A DNA stretch of 21,466 nt, taken from Pseudomonadota bacterium (GTDB taxonomy: Bacteria > Desulfobacterota > Syntrophobacteria > Syntrophobacterales > Syntrophobacteraceae). This document shows positions 8,038 through 16,204 of the stretch, piece after piece. The stretch is from positions 1 to 21,466 of the forward strand of contig JAEZXS010000198.1 of assembly GCA_023442755.1 (NCBI GenBank), read 5' to 3'. Every line of letters starts with the position of its first letter. Position 1 is the stretch's first letter. Under the pieces are notes generated by a model. It ran no database searches. It was not told where the DNA came from and saw only the letters and a program-made list of their open reading frames with translations. The position numbers and the translations under genes are program-made.

Positions 8038-10593
8038 GTGAACTCTGTCGCCATTACGCTCAATGGTGTCCCGGTCAGCGGCCGCCCCGGAATGACCATT
8101 CTGGAGCTTGCCGGAGAAGTTGGAGTAAAAATTCCCACCCTGTGCCACGAACCGAGTCTGAAACCCGTCGGGGCGTGCCGGATTTGCCTCGTTGAAGAAG
8201 AAAAATCCGGCAGACTCCTTGCCTCCTGCGTCACCCCGATCGCCCCCGGCATGATCATCAATACCGCATCGCCCGCCGTGATCGAAAACAGAAAAGTGAT
8301 CGTCAAGCTCATGCTGGCCTCGCACCCCGAATCGTGCCTTCTCTGCGACAAGGGCAACCGGTGCCGGCTCAGGGCCATTGCCGCCGATCTTGGAATCGGC
8401 GCTCTCAACTATTATCCGATGCCTCACTTTTCGGGTACGCAGGAACTCAACCCGTTCATCCGGCGCGATCTCAGCAAATGCATCCTGTGCAGCAAGTGTA
8501 TCCGGGCCGATCAGGAACTGGTCGTCGTCGGAGCGCTCGACTACATGCACAGGGGATTCGACGCCATACCCGCTACCACCTTCGACGGCCCCCTGGAAAC
8601 CTCGGAATGCACTTTTTGCGGCACCTGCGTTTCCGTGTGCCCCACCGGAGCGCTTTCCGAGGTCGCACGGCCGCACGTTGGAACCGCCGGAACGCGCACC
8701 GCAAGCATCTGCTCCTACTGCGGGTGCGGCTGCAACATATTTCTTGAGACCTCGGAAAACCGCGTCCTTGCCGTAGCACCCGGTCCGCCAAACGACCTGA
8801 ACGGAAAGACTCTCTGCGTCCGGGGACGCTACGGAACCGACTACGTTCACAGCCGGGAGCGGCTCGAACGGCCCCTTATCCGCAAGGATGGAGAACTCAC
8901 GGGAGTATCGTGGGACGAAGCACTCGACTTCGCGGCCGAAGGTCTCAAGACCGTCCACGCCCGCCACGGCCCCCAAGCGCTGGCCTTTTTCGGCTCCTCC
9001 AAGTGCACCAACGAAGAAAACTACCTCTTCCAGAAGATCGCGCGCGCGGTCTTCGGTACCAACAACATCGACAGCGGGGCGCGCCTGTATTCGGGGGCTT
9101 CAGTAGACACCCTTCCCTTCGGCGCCGCCACAAATCCTCTCAGAGACATTGAACAATCCGACCTTATCCTCCTTGTCGGTTCTAATCCTTCGGCCTCCCA
9201 TCCTCTTGCAGCCTACGGGATCAAAAGGGCGGTCCGCCTCAAAGGCGCCCGGCTCGTCCTCATCGATCCCAGGAAGACCGAACTCGCTTCCTTTGCTTCG
9301 GCATGGCTTCCCATCCGGCCCGGGTCCGACCACATCCTCGTGTACGGCCTTCTCAGGGAAATCCTCGACAGGAATGCGATTCATGGCGAAAGGTCGGCCG
9401 AAATCGACGATCTTGCCACATCGCTTTGGCCATACGACCGCGCTTTTGTGTCCGAACAGACCGGTTGCCCGCCACAGCTTTTCGACAAAATCCTGCACCA
9501 CGTCGTCACGGCGCAATTGCCGGCCATAGTCTACGGTCACGGCATAACCCGTTGCTCCGGTGCGCGCCGGACCCTGCGCGCACTGGCAAACCTTGCCCTG
9601 CTCAAAGGATCGCTCGGAAAACGGGGCGGCGGCATCTACCCCCTCGACAAGGAAAACAACGGGCAGGGCGCCTGGGATATGGGGCTCATGCCCGATCGGC
9701 TTCCCGGACATCAATCCCTGGACTCAGAGGAGGCCCTTCGCCGGTTCGAAAGCCTGTGGGGGCGGCCCGTTCCGAAAAAACCCGGGCTCACCTTCCCGCG
9801 TGCAATCGAGGCAGCCGAAACCGGCGCCCTCAAGGCCATGTACATCATGGGAGAAAACCCCGCCCGCTCCTTTCCCGGCGCTGCGGGAATCGCGAAGGCC
9901 CTTTCCTGCCTGGATTTCCTGGTGGTACAGGACCTTTTCTCTACTGAAACGGCCTGCCTGGCCGATGTAGTACTTCCCGCGGCAAGCTTTGCGGAAAAAG
10001 ATGGAACCTTCACCAATCTCGAAAGACGGGTCCAGCGCATCCGCAAGGCGATCGAACCCGTCGGGCAAAGCCGTCCGGACTGGGACATCCTTTGCGCCTT
10101 ATCCGGCCGTCTCGGCTACCCAATGGAGTATTCCTCGCCTTCCGCGATCATGGAAGAAATCGAGTCCCTTGTTCCGAACTATTCCCGTATGGCGCCCCAC
10201 GATCTTAGCGGGCTCCGGATCGTTCCCGCTGTGCCGCCTGCCCCGCGTCACGCAGAGGACGGAAGATTCCTGCTCATCCGCGGCTCTAGCCTGTACCGGT
10301 CGCCAGGAGGAACCCGCTCGTCCGCGTCCTCGCGCCTGAACTCAATGCAAAGCGACGGCTTCGTCGAGATAAATGCGGCGGACGTCCTGGATTTGGGCCT
10401 CAACGCCGGCGATTCGGCAACGCTTGTCAGTGACAGGGCCGAGGCACGGATGATCCTCACCCCGAGCGATTCCCTGCCGAGGGGCATCTTGTTCTGCCCC
10501 GCCTCCGATGCGAACGCATCCGCGCTGGCGTCCCTTTCCTCGGATACCGCTGCGGAAGACCCGTGCCGGGTCAGGATAGTAAAGGAGGGATAG
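8038..10593 (+). CDS. FdhA/NuoG-like iron-sulfur molybdopterin-fold subunit lacking formate catalytic residues
   Basis: An 851-residue protein built like the catalytic subunit of NAD-linked formate dehydrogenases. The N-terminal [2Fe-2S] domain has Cys36, 47, 50 and 64; a His-Cys [4Fe-4S] site has His96, Cys100, 103 and 109; and a two-cluster ferredoxin domain has CxxCxxC at 148-154 and CxxCxxCxxxC at 191-201. The fourth residue of the first ferredoxin motif is Asp158 instead of Cys. A further [4Fe-4S] motif follows (Cys225, 228, 232, 260), then the molybdopterin-oxidoreductase fold and a dinucleotide-binding C-terminal domain. Where E. coli FdhF has the Sec140-His141 pair, this protein reads ARLYSG (Tyr351, Ser352). 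Where FdhF has Arg333 before GQNN, it has Asp537 before KENN, and the conserved Lys of CVKG is Arg (CVRG, 260-263). Formate oxidation is therefore unlikely; an electron-relay subunit for the downstream NuoE, NuoF-GltD and MetVF proteins is inferred. The reading frame ends 1 bp before the NuoE gene starts. Confidence 0.88.
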   Translation: MNSVAITLNGVPVSGRPGMTILELAGEVGVKIPTLCHEPSLKPVGACRICLVEEEKSGRLLASCVTPIAPGMIINTASPAVIENRKVIVKLMLASHPESCLLCDKGNRCRLRAIAADLGIGALNYYPMPHFSGTQELNPFIRRDLSKCILCSKCIRADQELVVVGALDYMHRGFDAIPATTFDGPLETSECTFCGTCVSVCPTGALSEVARPHVGTAGTRTASICSYCGCGCNIFLETSENRVLAVAPGPPNDLNGKTLCVRGRYGTDYVHSRERLERPLIRKDGELTGVSWDEALDFAAEGLKTVHARHGPQALAFFGSSKCTNEENYLFQKIARAVFGTNNIDSGARLYSGASVDTLPFGAATNPLRDIEQSDLILLVGSNPSASHPLAAYGIKRAVRLKGARLVLIDPRKTELASFASAWLPIRPGSDHILVYGLLREILDRNAIHGERSAEIDDLATSLWPYDRAFVSEQTGCPPQLFDKILHHVVTAQLPAIVYGHGITRCSGARRTLRALANLALLKGSLGKRGGGIYPLDKENNGQGAWDMGLMPDRLPGHQSLDSEEALRRFESLWGRPVPKKPGLTFPRAIEAAETGALKAMYIMGENPARSFPGAAGIAKALSCLDFLVVQDLFSTETACLADVVLPAASFAEKDGTFTNLERRVQRIRKAIEPVGQSRPDWDILCALSGRLGYPMEYSSPSAIMEEIESLVPNYSRMAPHDLSGLRIVPAVPPAPRHAEDGRFLLIRGSSLYRSPGGTRSSASSRLNSMQSDGFVEINAADVLDLGLNAGDSATLVSDRAEARMILTPSDSLPRGILFCPASDANASALASLSSDTAAEDPCRVRIVKEG

Positions 10594-10594
10594 C

Positions 10595-11065
10595 ATGACT
10601 GTAACGGAGCAAACCATCCGGATCGAAGACCTAGAGGAGATCCTCCGGGGCCTGGCATGCACTCCGTCCGACCTCATCCCGGCCCTGCAGGCCGTCCAGG
10701 AAAAGTACGGCTACATTCCCAAAGAATTCGTGAAGCCGATCGCGGAAGCGCTTCACCTCTTCCCGAGCCAGGTGCAGGGCGTCATGACGTTTTATGCCCA
10801 GTTCTCGATGACTCCGAGAGGCCGAAACATCGTGCGCGTCTGCCGGGGAACGGCATGCCACGTAAGAGGCGGCCGCGGCGTGCTTCGGGTAGTGAGGAAG
10901 GTCCTGGGGGTCGAAGACGGCCAGACCACCGAGGATTTCAACTACACGCTGGAGACCGTCGCCTGTCTCGGTGCATGCGCCCTTTCGCCCGTTATGGTCG
11001 TCAACAAGACATACTATGGCCAGATGAATCCCAAAAAGATCGAAACGGTTCTCCACTCTCTTTGA
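10595..11065 (+). CDS. NuoE-type [2Fe-2S] subunit (24-kDa family)
   Basis: A 156-residue thioredoxin-fold subunit that carries one [2Fe-2S] cluster next to the flavin subunit in complex I, NAD-linked hydrogenases and formate dehydrogenases. The four ligands are visible as CRGTAC (Cys83, Cys88) and CLGAC (Cys124, Cys128), and the N-terminal helical part includes LQAVQEKYGYIP, a typical NuoE segment. The AAGGAGGG site lies at the end of the preceding gene and the start is 1 bp after that gene's stop, so the two are co-translated. Only NuoE-, NuoF- and NuoG-like proteins occur here, with no membrane subunits, so this is a soluble module and not respiratory complex I. Confidence 0.93.
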   Translation: MTVTEQTIRIEDLEEILRGLACTPSDLIPALQAVQEKYGYIPKEFVKPIAEALHLFPSQVQGVMTFYAQFSMTPRGRNIVRVCRGTACHVRGGRGVLRVVRKVLGVEDGQTTEDFNYTLETVACLGACALSPVMVVNKTYYGQMNPKKIETVLHSL

Positions 11066-11093
11066 TACTCGCCTCAGACATCAGGGGGATAAG

Positions 11094-14000
11094 GTGCTAT
11101 CCAAAGATCGTTTCCGAACGCTCGAGGACCTGGAAGCTTACCGCGCGGAAATCCTCCGGCGCAAAGACCCCGGCAGAACGTGCGTTACGGTGTGCGGCGG
11201 CACGGGATGCAGTGCGTGGGGCGGAGATGCGGTGCGCCTGGCATTTCAGGAAGAAATCGAGAAGCAGGGCCTCTCCGCGCAGATAAAGGTCAAGAAGACC
11301 GGCTGCCACGGCTTTTGCGAAAGGGGACCCATCACGGTCATTCTCCCACAGGAGATTTTCTACCAGAAGATGACCGTGGAAGACGTTCCGGAGGTCGTGA
11401 GCGAAACCCTCGTAAAATCCAATATCATCGGCCGCCGTCTCTATACCGACCCGCAAACCCTGAAAAAAAGCGTCTACGAGCACGAAGTCCCGTTCTACCG
11501 GGAGCAGAAGCGCGTCGTCTTCGCAGACAACGGGAAGATCGACCCGACGGAAATCGACGACTATATAGCCGTAGGCGGCTATTCGGCCCTGGGCAGGGTG
11601 CTTTCGGAAATGAGCCCGGAAAAGGTGATAGACATTGTCGAACGGTCCGGGCTTCGGGGCCGCGGCGGCGCGGGGTTCCCGACGGGAGCGAAGTGGCGTT
11701 TTGCCCGAAAGGCCCCGGGAGATCGAAAATACATCATCTGCAATGCCGACGAGGGCGACCCCGGCGCCTTCATGGACCGCAGCGTCCTCGAAGGGAATCC
11801 GCACCTCGTGCTGGAAGGGATGCTCACGGGCGCATTCGCCATCGGGGCGAAGGATGCCTATGTCTATGTCCGGGCCGAATACCCGCTCGCCATCGCAAAC
11901 CTCGAGATTGCTATCGCCCAGGCCGCGGCTAAAGGTCTTCTCGGCGAAAACATCCTGGGAAGCGGCTTTTCCCTTAACGTCCACATAAAGGAAGGCGCAG
12001 GCGCCTTCGTCTGCGGCGAAGAAACCGCACTTATAGCATCCATCGAGGGAAAGCGCGGCATGCCCCACCCGAAGCCGCCCTTCCCCGCCCAGGCCGGCCT
12101 GTGGGGAAAACCCACCTGCATCAACAACGTCGAGACCTTCGCCAATATCCGCGCAATCGTGCTCAACGGTCCGGAGTGGTACGCCTCCATGGGAACGGAG
12201 AAGAGCAAGGGGACGAAAATATTTTCCCTTACGGGCCGGATCAACAACACAGGCCTCGTGGAAGTCCCCATGGGAACGACGCTTCGGGAAGTGATCTACG
12301 GGATAGGCGGCGGCATCCCGAGGGGAAGGCGCTTCAAGGCCGCGCAGATGGGCGGCCCGTCCGGAGGCTGCCTTCCCGCGCGCTATCTCGACCTGCCGAT
12401 AGACTACGAGTCCCTGGCGTCGGTCGGGTCGATGATGGGCTCGGGCGGCATGATCATCATGGACGAAAATACCTGCATGGTCGATATCGCCCGCTTCTTT
12501 CTCGCCTTCACCCAGGACGAATCCTGCGGGAAGTGCTCGGCCTGCCGCCTCGGAACGAAACAGATGCTCGAAATACTCACGCGCATCACCCAGGGCCGGG
12601 GGGTATCCGGAGACATCGACCGGCTCGTTGAAATCGGGCAGGCCGTGAAGCGGTCGTCCCTGTGCGGCCTCGGCCAGACCTGCCCCAATCCCGTCCTTTC
12701 CACCATCAAACATTTCCGGCATGAATACGACGCGCATATCGAGGACAAGCGCTGCCCGTCCGCGGTCTGCGACGCCCTGGTCATTTCGCCGTGCCAGCAC
12801 ACCTGCCCGGCCGGCATCGACGTGCCCCACTACCTCGCCTATATAGCCGAAGGGAAATACCTCGAAGCAACCGAACTGATTCGCGAAAGAAACCCCTTCC
12901 CCGCCATCTGCGGCAGGATATGCCACCACCCGTGCGAGAGGAAATGCCGCCGCGGGGAATTGGACGATCCCGTTTCTATCCGGCTTCTGAAACGCTTTGC
13001 CGCCGACTGGTATTTCAACTACACGGAGGCGCTCGTCGAGCCCTTCCCGATCACGAGCGAAAAGAAAGTGGCGGTCGTCGGCGCCGGGCCGGCCGGCCTT
13101 ACCTGCGCCTACTTTCTGAGGAAAATGGGCCACCGGGCGACCGTTTTCGAGGCACTGCCCGAGGGCGGAGGAATGATGGGAGTTGCCATCCCGGGCTTCC
13201 GCCTCCCCAGAAACGTCATCGACCGCGAAATCCGCTACATCGAGGCGCGCGGCGTGGAAATCCGCTTCAACAGCCCGATCGACAGGAACAGGACCCTCGA
13301 GGACCTGAAAAACGAGGGCTTCGACGCCGTGTTTATAAGCGCCGGCGCGAACGTGAGCCAGAAGATCGGCATACCGGGCGAGGCCGAAGGACTCGAAGGG
13401 CTCTATTACGGTTTGAGCTTCCTGATGGATGTGAAATCGGGCAAAAACGTTTCGCCCGGCGGCCGGGCCGCGGTCATCGGCGGCGGCAATACGGCCATGG
13501 ACTCCGCCAGGACCTGTCTTCGCCTCGGAGCGAAGGAAGTCGACGTCTACTACCGCAGATCGCGCGAAGAAATGCCGGTTGCCGAGTTGGAATACCGGGA
13601 AGCCGTCGAGGAAGGAGTCCGCTTCCACTTTCTGACCAGCCCGACGCGCATCGTCGGCGAAAACGGAAAGGTCGCGGGACTCGAGTGCATACGGATGGAA
13701 CTGGGCGAGGCGGACGATTCCGGACGGAGACGCCCGGTTCCCATAGAGGGCTCCGAATTTTCCGTCGTGGCGGACACCGTCATACCGGCGATCGGTCAGG
13801 CCCCCGACCTCTCCTTTCTCCCTCCGGACATGAAGCTGGAACTTGCCAGGTGGGGCGCTTTGAAGGTGAACCCCAACACCCTGTGCACCAATATTCCCTG
13901 GATCTTTGCGGGCGGCGATTTCGTCACCGGCCCGACAACGGCCGTCCAGGCCATTGCCGCCGGACGAAGAGGCGCAATCGCAATCGACAAGTATCTCCGC

Positions 14001-14291
14001 CAAGACCCGACCCGGGTGGAAATTCCGGACGAAAAGCACGAGGTCGTCTTCACCATCTCGCGCGGGGAGCGCATCACGCTCGAGGCGGTGGTCCGCAAGC
14101 GCCAGGAAGGCGCCGAGGCGAGCCTGCCGGAAGTAAAAGAGCCAGATTCGGAGCTCAAGCCGAGGGTGTCGACCTTCGTCCTTCCGCCGGCGGAGCGGAT
14201 CAGGGGCTTTGACGAGATCGAAGCGTGCTACACCGAAGAGCAGGCCAGGGAGGAAGCGAAACGCTGCCTGAGATGTGACCTCGAGAAATAA
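11094..14291 (+). CDS. NuoF-GltD fusion flavoprotein, NAD(P)H-oxidising subunit
   Basis: A 1065-residue fusion. Residues 1-110 are a thioredoxin-like [2Fe-2S] domain (Cys30, 34, 71, 75). Residues about 155-545 are NuoF: the FMN/NADH-binding GRGGAGFPTGAKW (190-202) and CNADEGDPGAF (216-226), the SLBB part, and the N3 [4Fe-4S] site CxxCxxC at 478-484 with Cys524. Residues about 550-1065 match the glutamate-synthase small subunit/NfnB type: Cys554, 559, 567, 571, 606, 610, 614 and 618 for two clusters, a FAD-binding GAGPAG (663-668), an NAD(P)-binding GGGNTA (796-801), and a terminal CLRC. Two flavins and two pyridine-nucleotide sites in one chain suit flavin-based bifurcation or NADH/NADPH exchange; this is inference. 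GTG at 11094 follows a GGGGG-rich Shine-Dalgarno. The gene lies 28 bp after nuoE and 12 bp before metV. Confidence 0.92.
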   Translation: MLSKDRFRTLEDLEAYRAEILRRKDPGRTCVTVCGGTGCSAWGGDAVRLAFQEEIEKQGLSAQIKVKKTGCHGFCERGPITVILPQEIFYQKMTVEDVPEVVSETLVKSNIIGRRLYTDPQTLKKSVYEHEVPFYREQKRVVFADNGKIDPTEIDDYIAVGGYSALGRVLSEMSPEKVIDIVERSGLRGRGGAGFPTGAKWRFARKAPGDRKYIICNADEGDPGAFMDRSVLEGNPHLVLEGMLTGAFAIGAKDAYVYVRAEYPLAIANLEIAIAQAAAKGLLGENILGSGFSLNVHIKEGAGAFVCGEETALIASIEGKRGMPHPKPPFPAQAGLWGKPTCINNVETFANIRAIVLNGPEWYASMGTEKSKGTKIFSLTGRINNTGLVEVPMGTTLREVIYGIGGGIPRGRRFKAAQMGGPSGGCLPARYLDLPIDYESLASVGSMMGSGGMIIMDENTCMVDIARFFLAFTQDESCGKCSACRLGTKQMLEILTRITQGRGVSGDIDRLVEIGQAVKRSSLCGLGQTCPNPVLSTIKHFRHEYDAHIEDKRCPSAVCDALVISPCQHTCPAGIDVPHYLAYIAEGKYLEATELIRERNPFPAICGRICHHPCERKCRRGELDDPVSIRLLKRFAADWYFNYTEALVEPFPITSEKKVAVVGAGPAGLTCAYFLRKMGHRATVFEALPEGGGMMGVAIPGFRLPRNVIDREIRYIEARGVEIRFNSPIDRNRTLEDLKNEGFDAVFISAGANVSQKIGIPGEAEGLEGLYYGLSFLMDVKSGKNVSPGGRAAVIGGGNTAMDSARTCLRLGAKEVDVYYRRSREEMPVAELEYREAVEEGVRFHFLTSPTRIVGENGKVAGLECIRMELGEADDSGRRRPVPIEGSEFSVVADTVIPAIGQAPDLSFLPPDMKLELARWGALKVNPNTLCTNIPWIFAGGDFVTGPTTAVQAIAAGRRGAIAIDKYLRQDPTRVEIPDEKHEVVFTISRGERITLEAVVRKRQEGAEASLPEVKEPDSELKPRVSTFVLPPAERIRGFDEIEACYTEEQAREEAKRCLRCDLEK

Positions 14292-14303
14292 GGAGGGCGC
14301 CAG

Positions 14304-14957
14304 ATGATACGATCCATAACGAAGCAGAAGCCTTTCGAGGAAATCGCGGGGCTTTTGGCCGGCTCAACCCGGGTTTTCCTTGCAGGCTGCGGGACCTGCG
14401 CTACCCTGTGCCGAACGGGCGGAATGTCCGAAGTCGCCGAAATGGCCGAAAAGCTCCAGGAACTCGGCACCGTCGTGACCGGCCGAATGGTGATTCCCGT
14501 GGCCTGCGACGAACTCACGCAGGAAGCCCTGGCCGAGCACAAGGAAGCGCTCGAAACGTCCGAGGCCGTACTCGTTATGACCTGTGCTTTCGGTGTACAG
14601 ACCCTTGCAAGGCAGACGGACCTTCCGGCGATCCCCGCCCTGGATACGCTCTTTATCGGCAAGGAAGTCGGGCTGGGAAGATTCGACGAGGTCTGCACCC
14701 AGTGCGGGTCGTGCATCCTTGGCCTCACCGGCGGGATATGCCCTGTCACGGCCTGTCACAAGGGGCTTTTGAACGGCCCCTGCGGGGGCACGAATAACGG
14801 GAAATGCGAGATCGACACCGACAAGGACTGCGCCTGGACGCTCATCTACAACAAACTCAGGGCCCAGGGCAGGCTCGACCTGATGCGGCGCCGGCAGGGC
14901 CTGCGAAACCACAACGTGGAACCCCGGCCGGGGAAGATCTGGATACCCTTTCAATAA
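14304..14957 (+). CDS. metV: MetV, cysteine-rich partner of methylene-THF reductase
   Basis: A 217-residue protein of the methylene-THF reductase C-terminal (MetV) family, which binds MetF in acetogens and other Wood-Ljungdahl bacteria and carries metal clusters that bring electrons to it. It is rich in Cys: AGCGTCATLC (Cys29, 32, 36), Cys68, Cys94, CTQCGSC (131, 134, 137), then Cys146, 151, 160, 168 and 176 around the characteristic GPCGG. A consensus AAGGAGG precedes the ATG. It sits 12 bp after the NuoF-GltD gene and 14 bp before metF, so the redox module and MetVF are one operon. The product is soluble and cytosolic. Confidence 0.9.
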   Translation: MIRSITKQKPFEEIAGLLAGSTRVFLAGCGTCATLCRTGGMSEVAEMAEKLQELGTVVTGRMVIPVACDELTQEALAEHKEALETSEAVLVMTCAFGVQTLARQTDLPAIPALDTLFIGKEVGLGRFDEVCTQCGSCILGLTGGICPVTACHKGLLNGPCGGTNNGKCEIDTDKDCAWTLIYNKLRAQGRLDLMRRRQGLRNHNVEPRPGKIWIPFQ

Positions 14958-14971
14958 AGAGGAGTCGCGGG

Positions 14972-15868
14972 ATGGGCGCAAGCTTCAAAGAGGTCCTCGA
15001 TTCGGGAAAATTCGTCGTCACCAGCGAACTCGGCCCCCCCAAGGGCACGAACCTGGAGAAGATGATCCATCATATCGAACTTCTGAAAGACCGGGTGGAT
15101 GCGCTCAACGTGACGGACCATCAGAGTTCCGTGATGCGCTTTCCTTCGATCGGGGGCGCGCTGATGGTCAAAGAACTCGGAGGCGAGCCGATCCTTCAGA
15201 TGACCTGCCGCGACCGAAACCGGCTGGCCCTCCAGGCCGAACTCCTTTTCGCCTTTTCCCGCGGCATCCGGAACGTCCTCTGCCTCACCGGCGACGCCGT
15301 GGTGGTCGGCGACCACAAGGACGCGAAGGGGGTTTTCGACCTCGATTCCAGCCAACTCCTGGCCTGCGTCCGGACTCTCGAGTCGGGCAAGGACCTCGGA
15401 GGAAACGACCTGGACGGCGCGGTCAGGTTCTGCGCGGGCGCGATCGTCACCCCGGAAGCGAATCCCATAGAACCGCAGCTCATCAAGTTCGAAAAGAAGA
15501 TCAACGCCGGGGCGGAATTCATTCAAACCCAGGCAATATACGACCTGGACCATTTCAATAAGTTCATGGCTTATGCCCGGCCCTTCGGCGTCAAGGTCCT
15601 CGCCGGCATCATCCTGCTCACGTCCTGGAGGATGGCCGAGTTCATGAACAAAAACGTCCCGGGCGTCTTCGTACCGCAACCCCTCATAGACGAAATGAAA
15701 TCGGCCCCGAAGGGCGGGGCCGTGCGGAAAGGCATCGAGATTGCCGGCCGCATGATCCGGCGGATTCACGAGGAAGCCATCTGCGACGGCGTCCACGTCA
15801 TGGCCATCGGCAGGGAGGAACTCGTCCCCGACATCATCCACGAGGCCGGGCTGGGGAACGGAAGGTAA
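14972..15868 (+). CDS. metF: methylenetetrahydrofolate reductase
   Basis: A 298-residue TIM-barrel flavoprotein that reduces 5,10-methylene-THF to 5-methyl-THF, the last step of the methyl branch of the Wood-Ljungdahl pathway and also a methionine precursor. The start VVTSELGPPKG with the catalytic-type Glu19, then ALNVTDHQSS, the FAD-contacting segment NVLCLTGDA and QTQAIYDLDHF are typical of the MetVF-associated MetF group. ATG 14972 was chosen because AAAGAGGAG lies 7 nt upstream and conserved sequence begins at once; an in-frame upstream ATG lies inside metV. It is the last gene of the operon. No strong terminator was recognised after it. Confidence 0.93.
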   Translation: MGASFKEVLDSGKFVVTSELGPPKGTNLEKMIHHIELLKDRVDALNVTDHQSSVMRFPSIGGALMVKELGGEPILQMTCRDRNRLALQAELLFAFSRGIRNVLCLTGDAVVVGDHKDAKGVFDLDSSQLLACVRTLESGKDLGGNDLDGAVRFCAGAIVTPEANPIEPQLIKFEKKINAGAEFIQTQAIYDLDHFNKFMAYARPFGVKVLAGIILLTSWRMAEFMNKNVPGVFVPQPLIDEMKSAPKGGAVRKGIEIAGRMIRRIHEEAICDGVHVMAIGREELVPDIIHEAGLGNGR

Positions 15869-16200
15869 CCGCAGGTTCAAATTTCCGACTTCAACCGCCC
15901 CTATGACACGGATAGACATGGACAAAACAGATATTCATCCGTGCCCACCCGGATAAAAGATACCTGCGTTCAGGCACTGATCCGCAGCCTATCGAATAAC
16001 CCCAATACAAGCCTGATCTGACACGGATGAACACTGATAAAAACAGAATTGTCTTGCACCGCAGGTACTTTAATGTGCATTTGAGTCCGATACCAATTTG
16101 TGATTATTTCTCAATTAATCAGCATTTCCAACTCTTATGTATGGCGCGAATCGAAAGAGAAAGAAGTAGCTGCCAAGAACCTCAACCGCGCGGTTGGGGG
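15869..16200. other. gene-poor junction between core operon and accessory island
   Basis: No supported gene lies in these 332 bp. The stretch holds two copies of a degenerate direct repeat (listed separately) and, at its right end, the tail of the kinase operon with a palindrome. Base composition falls from G+C-rich to clearly more A+T-rich across it. No tRNA, integrase remnant or clean attachment site was seen. A 61-codon + strand frame at 16027 has no recognisable features and is not called. Confidence 0.6.
15904..16046 (+). repeat. degenerate direct repeat pair at the island junction
   Basis: TGACACGGAT begins both copies (15904-15930 and 16019-16046). Each continues with a similar GACA/AACA, TGGA/TGAT and AAAACAG pattern and ends in ACAG. 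A reverse-complement piece, ATCCGTG (15937-15943), follows the first copy. Intergenic repeats of this CACGGAT type are common in some deltaproteobacterial genomes (general recollection). They may mark the recombination edge of the island. Confidence 0.5.
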
Positions 16201-16204
16201 CTAC
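16150..16204 (-). terminator. possible terminator after the kinase gene
   Basis: On the - strand GTAGC, overlapping the kinase stop (16204-16200), pairs with GCTAC (16170-16166). Between them lies the perfect 14-nt palindrome CAACCGCGCGGTTG (16183-16196), and a pyrimidine-rich TTCTTTCTCTTT run follows. The stem is interrupted and the T tract is impure, so termination is only plausible. Confidence 0.35.

Noticed and set aside
7771..8976. A 401-codon - strand frame across the divergent promoter region
   Set aside because: It overlaps the [2Fe-2S] and ferredoxin domains of the FDH-like gene on the other strand and has no conserved features.
9082..9096. Selenocysteine codon (in-frame TGA) in the FDH-like gene
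   Set aside because: The codons at the expected position read TAT TCG (Tyr-Ser). There is no TGA in the frame and no sign of a SECIS hairpin need.
11097..14039. A 980-codon open frame antisense to the NuoF-GltD gene
   Set aside because: It is the mirror of a long G+C-rich gene. It has no recognisable domain and shows Asp/Gly/Ala-rich shadow composition, while the + strand frame has all expected cofactor motifs.
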